From contig CAMVAJ010000004.1 of assembly GCA_947165425.1 (NCBI GenBank), forward strand, positions 1 through 64,000: 64,000 nucleotides of DNA, read 5' to 3'. The stretch comes from an uncultured Clostridia bacterium. Lineage in GTDB: Bacteria > Bacillota > Clostridia > Christensenellales > Aristaeellaceae. Of the stretch, positions 9,075 through 18,880 are shown piece after piece (the first letter of the stretch is position 1; each line of letters opens with the position of its first letter). The notes below the pieces were generated by a model, which saw nothing but the letters and a program-made list of their open reading frames with translations, did not search any database and was not told where the DNA came from. A program made the translations under genes and the position numbers.

Positions 9075-9701
9075 TTACTGGGCGGGAGAGTAGAACCGCC
9101 AGATCATCATCGGCTGACCGTTCTGGTCGAAGAGGGTGTGCACGTTCTCCACCGCGAAGCTCGGGCCGTCCCCGCGCTCCAGCAGGGTGACCAGCTCCTC
9201 GCCGCTGCGCACGGCCAGGTCCTCGAGGACCTCGCCGCTCTCCGCGTCCACCCAGTCGAGGACCACGATATAGGGCAGGATCTCCCAGTCGAGGGTGCCG
9301 ATGGTCAGCTGCGGCACCATGTCGTCCTCCAGGATGCGCTCATACGCGCCGCTGCCGGTCTCGCACAGGATCAGCTCCTGGGCCGTGCCCTTGTTGACCC
9401 ACAGATCCGGGCCGTCCCAGGTCAGGGTCTCCACCGTGATCTCCTCGCCGTTGGAGCGGATCACGTCGCCCGCCTTGAGCGCCTTGACGGCCTCGGCGCT
9501 GAACTGCTCGTTCTCCAGCAGTGTCAGGGTCGCCTGGCCGTCGCCCTTGTACTCGATGTTGGTGGTGACGTAGCGTCCGGCCAGGTCGTTCATTTCGATC
9601 CTGCCTGGGTTGGGGGTGAGGGTTTCAGCCAGGGCCGAGCCGGCCGTCACGGCGGTCAGCATCACAGCCGCCAGCGTCGCGATGATTCTCTTTGCCTTCA
9701 T
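9075..9701 (-). CDS. Secreted protein of unknown function
   Basis: MKAKRIIATLAAVMLTAVTAGSALAE signal peptide; 208 aa. Confidence 0.8.
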   Translation of the reverse strand: MKAKRIIATLAAVMLTAVTAGSALAETLTPNPGRIEMNDLAGRYVTTNIEYKGDGQATLTLLENEQFSAEAVKALKAGDVIRSNGEEITVETLTWDGPDLWVNKGTAQELILCETGSGAYERILEDDMVPQLTIGTLDWEILPYIVVLDWVDAESGEVLEDLAVRSGEELVTLLERGDGPSFAVENVHTLFDQNGQPMMIWRFYSPAQ

Positions 9702-9819
9702 GATCCATATCTCCTCTCGATGGGTTGTCTGTTTTCAGGATGTAAGCTGCCTTACATGGATTGATACGATCATTTTCGGGGGCTGGCAGTTTTTTTGCTC
9801 CGGACCGGCGCGGTCCGCC

Positions 9820-12195
9820 TCAGACCGCGCGGATCCGGGCCTCCGCCGCGCCGAAGGCGGATTCCGCCCTCAGCGTGACGTCCCCCTGCACCTCCACGAT
9901 GGCCAGGGCCTCGCCGTAGTAGGTATCGCAGACATTCCCAAGGTAGTCCAATTCATAGTAGGGGCAGGCGCTGCCGCAGGCCGCGAGCCACCCGCCCTCG
10001 GCGGCGAGGGTGATCTTCGCGCGCTCGGTCACCCGGGTGACGCCGCCGTCGTCCGTCAGCCGCAGCCGGATGAAGGCCAGATGGCCCTTCTCCACCGCTG
10101 GGGCCTCCGGCTCCAGGCGGAGCCGGGTCTCGGCCCCCGCCGTGGTCAGGCGGTCGCGCCCGATCTCCGCCCCGGTCTCGTCATAAGCCACGGCCTCCAG
10201 GGTCCCGTTTTCGTAGGGGGCCGTGAAGCGCCAGACGCAGTTCCTCCGGTCCTTCCTCCCCCGGAGCGCGCGCCCGTTGAGCTTCAGCTCCAGGGCGGCG
10301 CAGCGGGCGTAGACCTCGATCTCCGCCCTCCGGCCCTCAAAGCCCCGGAAAGACCAGCTGCGCATCGCGTTGGTCATCTTCCAGGCGGAGGGGCTGTGCT
10401 TGCCCTCGTGGCAGATGGGCCGCACCGCGATGTAGGGGCCCTTCTCGCGCTCCAGCGCGACCCGCGCGTAATACGCCTCGCCCAGGGGCTTCCCGGTCAG
10501 GTCGATGCGGCCGCTGCCGGCGGCGATCCAGCCAGGGCCCTGGTCGAAGCTGGGGGCGTAGTCCGGGTACTCCCACGCGCCGATCATGACCTCGCCCAGG
10601 TAGTCGATGCCCGCCCACACGAAGTCCCCGAGGATCCGCGGCTCCTTCTTCGCGATCTCCCAGAAGCGGAAGGCGTCCGCGCAGAAGGTCTCCGAGCCCA
10701 GGATCAGCCGGTCGGGATATTTCCGCAGATCCCGCTCGTAGCGCTTCTCGCCATAGTTATAGCCCGCGATGTCCATCGCCGCGAAGGCGGCCCGGGTGTG
10801 GACGTCCGAGCCGTGGAGCAGGGCGCCGGTCTTCATGAAGTCCGCGCCGACGATCCCCGCCAGGTCGTTGAAGAACTTGGAGCCGGTGGCCCGCTCCTTC
10901 GTCTTTTTGCCCTCGGCCTTCGCCCGGGCGTTCCGCTCGGCCTCCTTGGCTGCCTTCTCGTCGGAATACTGGCCGAAGCCGATGGCGTTGAGGAAATTGA
11001 AGAAGATGTTGATGCCGCAGGTGACAGGCCGGGTGGGATCCAGGCCGTGGAGGTACTCGGTCATCTCCCGCGTGAGGGCGATACCCTTCTCCTGGGCGGT
11101 CTCCGCCACCTCGTTGCCGGTGGAGTAGAGGATCACGCAGGGGTGGTTGTAATCCTTGTCCACCAGGTCCGCCAGATCCCGCTGCCACCACTGGGCAAAG
11201 TCGCCGGCGTAGTCGAACTGGGTCTTGTGGATATACCACATGTCGACGTACTCGTCCATGACCAGCATGCCGAGGCGGTCGCAGATCTCCAGCGCCGTCT
11301 TGGAGCAGGGGTTGTGGGCGGAGCGGATGGCGTTGTAGCCGTTCGCCATCAGCAGGCGCACCCGGCGCTCCACCGCGTCGGGATGGCAGGCGGCGCCCAG
11401 CAGGCCGTTGTCGTGGTGGACGCAGGCGCCCCGGAGGATCACCCGCTCCCCGTTGAGCAGGAAACCGTCCCGGCCCCAGCTGAGCGTGCGCGCGCCGAAG
11501 CGCTCCTCCGCCGTGTCGTCCGCGTACCGGACGCGGCAGGTAAGCAGGTTCGGCTCCTCCGGAGACCAGGGCCGGGCGTCGGGAAGGCACAGCTCGAAGG
11601 CGCGCTCCGTCCCCTCCGCGGCGGCAAGCGTCCGGTCCCCGTCCAGGATCTCCACCGCCACCGGGCCGTCCCCGCTGGTCCTCACCTTCACGCGGACCGT
11701 CACCGGGCGGAGGGAGCAGGTCGTGATCCGCACCCCGTTCAGCTCGATGTGCCGCGCGCCGCTGCGCCAGAGGCGGACGGGGCGGTAGATGCCCGCGCCG
11801 GAGTACCAGCGGGAGTTGGGCTGGTCCGCGTTGCGGGCGATGACCTCCACGGTGTTCTCCCCCGCGTGGACGAAGGCGTCGCAGTCCACATAGAAATTCG
11901 TGTAGCCGTAGGGCCGGAAGCCGGCCTTCTGCCCGTTGAGCCGCACCTCCGCGTTGCGGTAGACGCCCTCGAACTCCAGCACCAGGTGGCCCTTCACGTC
12001 CGCCTCGGAGAGGGTGAAGCTTTTGGCGTAGAGGTAGTCGCGCCCCTCAAACCAGCCGCCGTTCAGCCCGCTGTCGGCGTCCCCCGTGCGCTTCTCCCGG
12101 AGCATGGCGTCGTCCGGCAGGACAACGGGCCGGCCCTCCCCCAGATCCTCCAGGTGTCTGCAGGTCCAGCCGTCGTGGAACAGTTGACTGATCAA
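9820..12195 (-). CDS. Glycoside hydrolase family 2 (beta-galactosidase-like)
   Basis: LNGGWFEGRDYLYAKSF...GYNAIRSAHNPCSKTALEICDRLGMLVMDEYVDMW...LYSTGNEVAET. TTG start at 12195 after RBS aaggagg. Confidence 0.9.
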   Translation of the reverse strand: MISQLFHDGWTCRHLEDLGEGRPVVLPDDAMLREKRTGDADSGLNGGWFEGRDYLYAKSFTLSEADVKGHLVLEFEGVYRNAEVRLNGQKAGFRPYGYTNFYVDCDAFVHAGENTVEVIARNADQPNSRWYSGAGIYRPVRLWRSGARHIELNGVRITTCSLRPVTVRVKVRTSGDGPVAVEILDGDRTLAAAEGTERAFELCLPDARPWSPEEPNLLTCRVRYADDTAEERFGARTLSWGRDGFLLNGERVILRGACVHHDNGLLGAACHPDAVERRVRLLMANGYNAIRSAHNPCSKTALEICDRLGMLVMDEYVDMWYIHKTQFDYAGDFAQWWQRDLADLVDKDYNHPCVILYSTGNEVAETAQEKGIALTREMTEYLHGLDPTRPVTCGINIFFNFLNAIGFGQYSDEKAAKEAERNARAKAEGKKTKERATGSKFFNDLAGIVGADFMKTGALLHGSDVHTRAAFAAMDIAGYNYGEKRYERDLRKYPDRLILGSETFCADAFRFWEIAKKEPRILGDFVWAGIDYLGEVMIGAWEYPDYAPSFDQGPGWIAAGSGRIDLTGKPLGEAYYARVALEREKGPYIAVRPICHEGKHSPSAWKMTNAMRSWSFRGFEGRRAEIEVYARCAALELKLNGRALRGRKDRRNCVWRFTAPYENGTLEAVAYDETGAEIGRDRLTTAGAETRLRLEPEAPAVEKGHLAFIRLRLTDDGGVTRVTERAKITLAAEGGWLAACGSACPYYELDYLGNVCDTYYGEALAIVEVQGDVTLRAESAFGAAEARIRAV

Positions 12196-12318
12196 AGTGC
12201 ACGCCTCCTTCAAATAAATATCCATTCGGCCGCGCGGAACGCGCGGACAGCCCCGCAGGCCCGCGGACAACGCGAAAGGGCGGCAGTCCGAAACGCACTG
12301 CCGCCCTGGAATCTCAGA

Positions 12319-12714
12319 TCAGGCCTTGGATTTCTTCATGAAGCACGCCGCGACAGCCGTGATGATGGCCACCACGTTGACGCCCGCCAGCGTGTAGTTC
12401 AGCCCCGCCAGCTCAGGCAGGCCGACCATCTTGATGCCGTTCATGGCCTCGGCGATGTTCCAGATACCGTCGGAGAACACGGTGATACACACATAGGCCA
12501 GCGCCACCGCGCCGAGGATGCTGGTGAAATCGGTCCAGGGCTTCTCCCCGAGGAGGGAGGCCGCCTCACACAGGATGGCCGCCACCGCCGCGGCCCACAC
12601 CAGGCCCTGCACGATGCCGCCCTGGGCGCTGTAGACGATGAGCAGGATGAGGGTCACCACCGCCAGCACGCAGGTGACGGCCGCGAGATAAAAGCCAAAG
12701 CTCTTGTTTTTCAT
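12319..12714 (-). CDS. Small multi-spanning membrane protein
   Basis: MKNKSFGFYLAAVTCVLAVVTLILLIVYSAQGG... about 4 hydrophobic segments. Confidence 0.75.
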   Translation of the reverse strand: MKNKSFGFYLAAVTCVLAVVTLILLIVYSAQGGIVQGLVWAAAVAAILCEAASLLGEKPWTDFTSILGAVALAYVCITVFSDGIWNIAEAMNGIKMVGLPELAGLNYTLAGVNVVAIITAVAACFMKKSKA

Positions 12715-12747
12715 GGGTCAATCTCCTTTCCTCATGTCAGCCCGGGC

Positions 12748-15700
12748 TCAGGCGTTTTTGCGGGTCTTCACCTTGGTGAAGATCAGCATGGCCAGGCTCA
12801 GCAGGGCCAGAACGGCGGAGCAGATGATGGCCGCGTTGAGGGCCGTCGCCCACCAGGGGGTAATGTGCTCGATCACGGAGGTGGCGGAATAGCCGTTGGC
12901 GATGACGGAGCGGCTGATGGCGTACTCCCAGCTGATGGCCGCCTCCTTGAGGAGGTTCAGCAGGTGGCCGTCGTTGGTCTCCCGGGCCTTGTTCAGGACC
13001 CAGGTGCCGTGGCCGCCCACGCCGTCCAGGCACCACTCCTGGGTGCCGGCCGCCAGCACTTCCGCCGCGTGGTACTTGTAGCCGCCGTCCGTGTACTCGC
13101 CGAAGCAGGGCGCGGCGTCCGTGTCGATGGCGCCGTGCCAGCCCCACTCGTTGCGCAGGACCTGCGTGTTCATCGCGTAGCTGGCGGAGGCCCACTTCAG
13201 GCCGAGGCGCTCGAAGGACTGCATGATGCCGCCCGCGTTGGCGACCCGGACCGAGCCCTCAAAGGCCCTGAGATTGCCCTCACGGAAAGCCTGCTCGTTG
13301 AAGAAGCAGGTGAGGCCTTCGCGGTAGAACTCCTGGTCGTTGCCGACGAAGTGCTTGGGCGCCGCGTGGGAGCCGGTCTTCTCGGTGGCGGTCACCTCCG
13401 CCGCGCCGGCGAGGTAGTTCATGGTCGGGCACTCGGACATGTACTCGAAGTTGCGGCCGCCGAAGGGCGTGCGGTGCAGGTCGTTGCCCACGTTGTAGTT
13501 GATCATGAACTTGGACCACATGCCGTCCTCGCCCATCATGGTGCCGCGGCCCTCGATGATGTCATAGCTGAAGGAGCCGACCATGATCGGGTTGGAGCAG
13601 TAGCGGACGGTGGGCACGGTGGTCTCCTGCCCGTTCACGGTCACGGGGATGGGATAGTTGCCGCCCACGGAGTCGCAGCCGTCGCCCACGCCGAAGGAGG
13701 GAGAGAGCTCGCCCACGGCGGGGCAGGAGAAGCTCTCGGCCGTCGCGTTGGGCAGGTCCTCCACCTTCAGCTGGTGGATGAACAGATCCCAGGTCTCGGT
13801 GTCGCTCAGGGGCACATCCTTCATGTGGGCGAGGTTCAGGCCGCTGTTCACGCCGAACTCGGAAGCGACCTCCGCGAAGCTGGGCGCGTCGTCGGGCTTG
13901 ACATACCACTCGCCGTCCAGCACTTCCATCATTTCCTTGGTCGCGCTGACGACGGTCTGGCTCACCGGGTAGGTGCCCGCCCAGTCGCTGCGGCTCAGAT
14001 AGGTGCCCGCGCCGGGGACCCAGTAGTTCAGGTCGCAGTCCGCGAACTGGTTGGTGACGGCCACGCCGTTGGCGCCGGCGCGGTACTTCTCGCTGTCGAA
14101 GCCCTGGCTCCACTTGTAGCTCTTGGCGCTGACGCCCTCGGCGGTCATGCCGTTGGCGGCGGTGTAGCCCTGCGCGGCCAGCACGTTGTTCAGCGCGTCG
14201 TGGACGTCGTCGCCGATGGCCAGGAAGTAGTCGCCCTCGGAGAGGATATAGCCGCCCTCGCCGCCGTTGGCGGTGGTGTCATAGCTGGCCAGGAGGTATT
14301 TGTCCACGGTGACGGTGAGGGTCTCCGCCGCGCCGGGCTGGAGCAGGCCGGTCTTGCCGAAGCCCACCAGCGCGATGGCGGATTTCTCCACCTTGTGCTC
14401 CTTCTCATAGGCGCCGTAGGGGGTCTGCGCGTAGAGCTGCACGACGCTCTTGCCGGCCACGTCGCCGGTGTTCTTCACGGTGACCTTGGCGGTGATCTGG
14501 TCCTCCTCAACGCTGACGCTGTCCAGCGTCTGCTCGAAGGTGGTATAGCTCAGGCCGAAGCCGAAGGGGTACTGCACCTCGGCGGCGTAGTCCCACTTCT
14601 CGGCCCCCGGGAGCGCGCCGGCCTTGTCGGTGGCGTTGCCCTGGCCCATGACGGCGTCGGCGTAGCGGGTCTCATAGTAGCGGTAGCCGATGTAGATGCT
14701 CTCCGCCTGGAAGGACATGTAGTCCGCGCTCTCATCGGTGCCGATGGCGGCGTGGATCTCGTCCACGTTCGCAAAGAGGGGGGAGTCCGTGCCCGAGTTC
14801 ACGACGGCGGGCGCGGAGAGGGAGTTGGTCGCGTAGGTGTCCGTCAGCTTGCCGGAGGGGTTCACCACGCCGCGGAGGATCTCCGCCACGCCCACGAAGC
14901 CCTGATGGCCGGGATAGCCGATGTACAGGATGGCGTCGGCGTAGTCCGCGATCTCGTGCACCTCCATCTGGTAGGGGCTGTTGAGCAGCACGACCACCTT
15001 GGAGAAGTTGGCGCGGGCCAGCTCCAGCAGGTCGCGCTCGTTCTTGTGCAGGGCCAGGGCGCTGATCGGGCCCTCGGCGCCGCCCTCGTCGTCCTTGTCC
15101 TTCATCAGCAGGTCGGTGCCCTCCGCGCCCTCGCGGGTGAAGACCACGATCGCCGCGTCGCTGTAGTCGGCGAAGGTGCCGGTGAACTGCTCGTAGAAGG
15201 CGCGGTTCTCCTCGGTGCCGGCGGCGGAGCCGTTCACCTGGATGGAAGCGCCGCCCCAGGGCGTCGTGCTCATCACGCCGCGGGCCGCCGTGCCGCCCTG
15301 CAGGCCGGTCCACAGCGTCCCGTTGACCTCGAAGCCCTGGCCCTCCAGCGCGGTCTTGAGATCCACGGAGTTCACCGCGCCGTTGCTCACCTTGGTGCCG
15401 GCGGAGGAGGCCTGATAGGCGGGATCCACCGCGCCGTGGCCGAAGACGGAGATCTTCGCGGCGTCCTTCAGGGGCAGCACGCTGTTCTTGTTCATCAGCA
15501 GGGCCGCGCCCTCGCGCATCTCGTTGCGGTTCTGCTCCAGGGCCGCCTCGATGGCCTTGGCCTGGGCCGCCGGATCGTCGAACGCGCCGAACTGGCTCTT
15601 GAAGTAGACGGTGTCCGTGGGCGCTTCGCCCTTCTCCACCACCACGGCGGTGTTGATGCCCAGCTGGGTATTGATGTAGCTGCCGTTGGCCGTGGCGAGC

Positions 15701-15777
15701 GTGTTGCCCACCAGGACAATCACCAGGATGACGGCAAACAGCGCCGTCAAGCCGGACCACAGTTTCGAGTTCTTCAA
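12748..15777 (-). CDS. Membrane-anchored GH3 beta-glucosidase-like protein with swapped domain order
   Basis: N-terminal TM LFAVILVIVLVGNTLA; GH3 C-domain motifs first (NRNEMREGAALLMNKNSVLPLKD), then fibronectin-III-like domain, then TIM-barrel motifs (KHFVGNDQEFYREG, NEWGWHGAIDTDAAP), then C-terminal TM. TTG start at 15777 after ggagg. Confidence 0.85.
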   Translation of the reverse strand: MKNSKLWSGLTALFAVILVIVLVGNTLATANGSYINTQLGINTAVVVEKGEAPTDTVYFKSQFGAFDDPAAQAKAIEAALEQNRNEMREGAALLMNKNSVLPLKDAAKISVFGHGAVDPAYQASSAGTKVSNGAVNSVDLKTALEGQGFEVNGTLWTGLQGGTAARGVMSTTPWGGASIQVNGSAAGTEENRAFYEQFTGTFADYSDAAIVVFTREGAEGTDLLMKDKDDEGGAEGPISALALHKNERDLLELARANFSKVVVLLNSPYQMEVHEIADYADAILYIGYPGHQGFVGVAEILRGVVNPSGKLTDTYATNSLSAPAVVNSGTDSPLFANVDEIHAAIGTDESADYMSFQAESIYIGYRYYETRYADAVMGQGNATDKAGALPGAEKWDYAAEVQYPFGFGLSYTTFEQTLDSVSVEEDQITAKVTVKNTGDVAGKSVVQLYAQTPYGAYEKEHKVEKSAIALVGFGKTGLLQPGAAETLTVTVDKYLLASYDTTANGGEGGYILSEGDYFLAIGDDVHDALNNVLAAQGYTAANGMTAEGVSAKSYKWSQGFDSEKYRAGANGVAVTNQFADCDLNYWVPGAGTYLSRSDWAGTYPVSQTVVSATKEMMEVLDGEWYVKPDDAPSFAEVASEFGVNSGLNLAHMKDVPLSDTETWDLFIHQLKVEDLPNATAESFSCPAVGELSPSFGVGDGCDSVGGNYPIPVTVNGQETTVPTVRYCSNPIMVGSFSYDIIEGRGTMMGEDGMWSKFMINYNVGNDLHRTPFGGRNFEYMSECPTMNYLAGAAEVTATEKTGSHAAPKHFVGNDQEFYREGLTCFFNEQAFREGNLRAFEGSVRVANAGGIMQSFERLGLKWASASYAMNTQVLRNEWGWHGAIDTDAAPCFGEYTDGGYKYHAAEVLAAGTQEWCLDGVGGHGTWVLNKARETNDGHLLNLLKEAAISWEYAISRSVIANGYSATSVIEHITPWWATALNAAIICSAVLALLSLAMLIFTKVKTRKNA

Positions 15778-15880
15778 AAAAAGTCGCCTCCTTTGTCCGT
15801 CAATGGATGAATCCCCATCCATTTGCTGCCCTTAATATAAGTCCGGCAGCCCGGAAAAGGAAGGCGTACTGCGCAGGTGG

Positions 15881-17182
15881 TCAATTCTGCGGCGCAGGTG
15901 GTTCCGCCGCCGCGCGCTCCCGCCGCGGGAAGAGCATGTCCACGCTGAAGACCTGGTCCTCCCAGCCCACGGTGAACACGCCGCCGTACTTCTCGCACAG
16001 ATAGCGCATGCTGCGGACCCCATAGCCGTGATAGTCCCGGTCCTGCTTGCTGGTCACCGGGACGCCGTCCATGAACAGGGGCTCCTTCGCGCAGGGGTTC
16101 TCGAGATGGACGCAGAAGAAGCTGTCCCGGGCCGCCGCGGAGAGGGTGATCACGCGCCGCGCCTCGTTCTCCTCCTGCCGCGTGCTCTCGATGGCGTTGT
16201 CCAGCGCGTTGCCCAGCAGCGAGTACAGGTCCTCCACGCGCATGAAGGCAAAGCCGGCCCCGTCCACCACCGAGCGGATGGAGATGTTCTCCCGCTCGGC
16301 CAGCAGGCTCTTCTCCGCCAGGATGATGTCCACGTCCGGGTTGCCGGACTTGGGGAAGTGGTCGTAGATCAGCACCGCGTCCTCCAGCTCCGCGATGCTC
16401 TGCTCCCGCTGCTCCCGGTTCATGTTGCGCAGGGCGGCGATCTGGTGCCGCAGGTCGTGGCACTTCCGGTTGATCACCTCCACCGTAGCCTTGCTCATGG
16501 CGTGCTGCTCCTGCTCCTGCCGGAGCATCCGCTGCATGATCAGCTGGTCGCGCTCCGCCTTACGGATGCGGAAGAGATCCATCAGGATGAAGAGCAGCAG
16601 CAGGCAGGTGAAGGCGTCGAAGGCCAGCACGCCGACGGTCTCCGCCTCCCGGGAGGTGGTCCAGTAGCTGAGCACATAGACGATCAGCGTGGAGACCACC
16701 GCGAAGCCCGCCAGCGGCGCGCCGTGCACGTCCACCGTCTCGCTGACGCCGAAGCGCTCCCGCAGCTGACACCACACGAAAAGGCAGGCCGCGCAGAGAT
16801 AGATCAGCTGCAGGGTCTGCGACCAGGCGAAGCTCAGATGGAGCACCCGCTCGGAAATCCGGTAGCTGCAGTGCACCAGATGCTGGAGCGTGTGGGATAC
16901 GCAGCAGTAAAAGACCACCTGCCGGACGTTCATCCGGAAGCAGAAGCCCATCAGCAGGCCGGAGAGAACCAGAAACAGCATGAAGCCGAAGGTGAACCAG
17001 CCGAGGGTCAGGAAGGGCGCGAAGTAGGAGCCCGGGATCAGCAAAGGCAGGCAGAGATACAGGGCCGCCGCCGGCACAAAGCGCAGCCAGAAGGGCTCCC
17101 TGCGCCGCAGCCGCAGGCAGAAGATCAGCTCGATCACCAGGATCTGCAGATGGAAGGAATTGATGAACCACATCTCCGTCAT
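15881..17182 (-). CDS. GHKL-domain sensor histidine kinase (AgrC/LytS-type)
   Basis: Multi-TM N-terminus MTEMWFINSFHLQILVIELIFCLRL..., VINRKCHDLRHQIAALRNM phosphoacceptor region, GYGVRSMRYLCEKYGG ATPase motif; ATGA overlap with the upstream regulator gene. Confidence 0.9.
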   Translation of the reverse strand: MTEMWFINSFHLQILVIELIFCLRLRRREPFWLRFVPAAALYLCLPLLIPGSYFAPFLTLGWFTFGFMLFLVLSGLLMGFCFRMNVRQVVFYCCVSHTLQHLVHCSYRISERVLHLSFAWSQTLQLIYLCAACLFVWCQLRERFGVSETVDVHGAPLAGFAVVSTLIVYVLSYWTTSREAETVGVLAFDAFTCLLLLFILMDLFRIRKAERDQLIMQRMLRQEQEQHAMSKATVEVINRKCHDLRHQIAALRNMNREQREQSIAELEDAVLIYDHFPKSGNPDVDIILAEKSLLAERENISIRSVVDGAGFAFMRVEDLYSLLGNALDNAIESTRQEENEARRVITLSAAARDSFFCVHLENPCAKEPLFMDGVPVTSKQDRDYHGYGVRSMRYLCEKYGGVFTVGWEDQVFSVDMLFPRRERAAAEPPAPQN

Positions 17183-17889
17183 CGTCCCACACCTCCCAGG
17201 ACCGTCGCCAGCTTCTCCATGCATTCCTTCCTCCGGCGGCGGGAGAGGGGGATCACGTCGCCGTGCACCACCAAGGTGTCCTCCGCCACGGACGAAATGT
17301 AGGCGCAGTTCACCAGGTGGCTGGGCGTGACCCGCAGGAAGCGCTGAAAGCGCGCGTCCTCCTCCAGCGCGGAGAGCTTCCCGTAGGACTCGAAGTCGCC
17401 CTCCGCCGTGTGGAAGATCAGGCTGTGGCTGTAGACCTCCACATAGTACAGATCCCGCAGATCGATCTTCTTCACCGCGCTGCGGCTGTTGATCAGATAG
17501 GACTTCGCGCCCTGCCGCTCCAGCAGGCGGCACAGCCGGTCCATCTTCATGGAGAACTCCTCGTAGCGGATCGGCTTGACGACGAAATCCAGCGCGCCGA
17601 CCTCGTAGCCGTGGATGGCGTACTGCGCCATGCTCGTGATAAAGCACAGCAGCACGTTGCTGTCCGCCGCCCGCAGGTTCCTCGCGCAGGTCATCCCGTC
17701 CATCAGCGGCATCACGATGTCCATCAGCACCACGTCATAGTCGCCCCGGTATCCCTCTAAAAAGGTGATCGGGTTGTCGTGCCAGACGAGGTCGATGTCC
17801 GTGCGCTTCTCCGCGCTGTAGCGGCTGCAGTAGCGCTGGATGGAGCGGGCGTGCTCCTCCTCGTCCTCCACCATGGCGATCCGAATCAT
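17179..17889 (-). CDS. LytTR-family response regulator
   Basis: MIRIAMVEDEEEHARSIQ, VVLMDIVMPLMDGM receiver; C-terminal LRDLYYVEVYSHSLIFHTAEGDF...FLRVTPSHLVNCAYI LytTR domain. Confidence 0.93.
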   Translation of the reverse strand: MIRIAMVEDEEEHARSIQRYCSRYSAEKRTDIDLVWHDNPITFLEGYRGDYDVVLMDIVMPLMDGMTCARNLRAADSNVLLCFITSMAQYAIHGYEVGALDFVVKPIRYEEFSMKMDRLCRLLERQGAKSYLINSRSAVKKIDLRDLYYVEVYSHSLIFHTAEGDFESYGKLSALEEDARFQRFLRVTPSHLVNCAYISSVAEDTLVVHGDVIPLSRRRRKECMEKLATVLGGVGR

Positions 17890-18014
17890 AATCGTGCGCC
17901 TCCAACGTTGGGTGTTTCAAAGAGCATTTTCCGCGGCCACCGCCGCGGGCGGGCCGGCGTTCAGCGCGCCGAAGCGGACGTCCGGCAGGAAGGAGCCAAG
18001 CGTGGCGGATGCTC

Positions 18015-18467
18015 TCAAAGCTCCGCCAGGCGGCGGTTCGCCTCCGCCTGCATGGAGTCGGGCGTCAGCTCCATCACCTCGATCCGGGTGCCGTCCGGGT
18101 CGTGGGTCCAGTACATGAGGCAGCGGGACTTCCCGAGCTTGACCTCCGTATCGAGGGGGCCGCCCGCGGCCTTCACCGCCTCGTAGGAGCGGCGGATATC
18201 CGACGTCACCAGGCAGAGGTGGTTGATCCCGATCACGTCCGGGCCAATCAGCCCCTCCCGCAGGCCGTTGTCGAACAGCTCCAGGAACTGCCCCGGCGCC
18301 AGATAGAGATACACCGTCGCCAGCGAGCCGTCCTCCCGGTACATCCGGAAGGCCTCCCGCAGGCCCAGCGTCTCCGTGTAGTAGCGGACGCTCGCCAAAA
18401 TATCGCGCGTGCGGATCGCTGCGTGGCTCAGTCCCTCCACGGGGCTGAAAGCGCCTTTCTGCTCCAT
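18015..18467 (-). CDS. VOC/glyoxalase-family protein
   Basis: LSHAAIRTRDILASVRYYTETLGLREAF...INHLCLVTSDIRRSYEAVKAAGG...WTHDPDGTRIEVMEL. Confidence 0.88.
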   Translation of the reverse strand: MEQKGAFSPVEGLSHAAIRTRDILASVRYYTETLGLREAFRMYREDGSLATVYLYLAPGQFLELFDNGLREGLIGPDVIGINHLCLVTSDIRRSYEAVKAAGGPLDTEVKLGKSRCLMYWTHDPDGTRIEVMELTPDSMQAEANRRLAEL

Positions 18468-18679
18468 GCCGCTCCCTCTTTTCGCTTTTGTCTCTTCGGC
18501 TGGTCGCCGGCCTTCCGCTTTCGCCCCCATCATACCGCCCCGCCCGTGTCCCCGTCAAGCCCCGCGGGGGCAGTTTTTTCCGCCGATTGCGGAGGAACCT
18601 TTTCTGTGGTACAATCGGGGCAGCCGGACGCCGCCCGGCGCGGTTTGCGCCGCGCGCGCCCGGCCGGAAGGAGAACGCG

Positions 18680-18880
18680 ATGGGTCAGTATTTTCAGCAG
18701 CCCCTGCCCCCGCCCGAGGAGCCCCGGAAGCCCCGGGGCCGCAGGCGTCCGCGGCGGGAGAGGCGCACCAGCCCGGTGATCTATATCCTGGCGGCCATCG
18801 GCTTCGTCACCGTCTGCCTGGTCCTCTACCGCTATGCACTCGTGCCGCTGCTGGTGTGGCTGAACGGGGTGATCGGATGA
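18680..18880 (+). CDS. Small single-TM basic protein
   Basis: 66 aa MGQYFQQPLPPPEEPRKPRGRRRPRRERRTSPVIYILAAIGFVTVCLVLY; RBS aaggag; overlaps the next ORF. Confidence 0.6.
   Translation: MGQYFQQPLPPPEEPRKPRGRRRPRRERRTSPVIYILAAIGFVTVCLVLYRYALVPLLVWLNGVIG

Noticed and set aside
9610-15810. 2066-aa plus-strand ORF
   Set aside because: Antisense to clearly recognised GH2 and GH3 genes; composition (A/G/V/H/R-rich, no recognisable motifs) is typical of spurious ORFs opposite high-GC3 genes.
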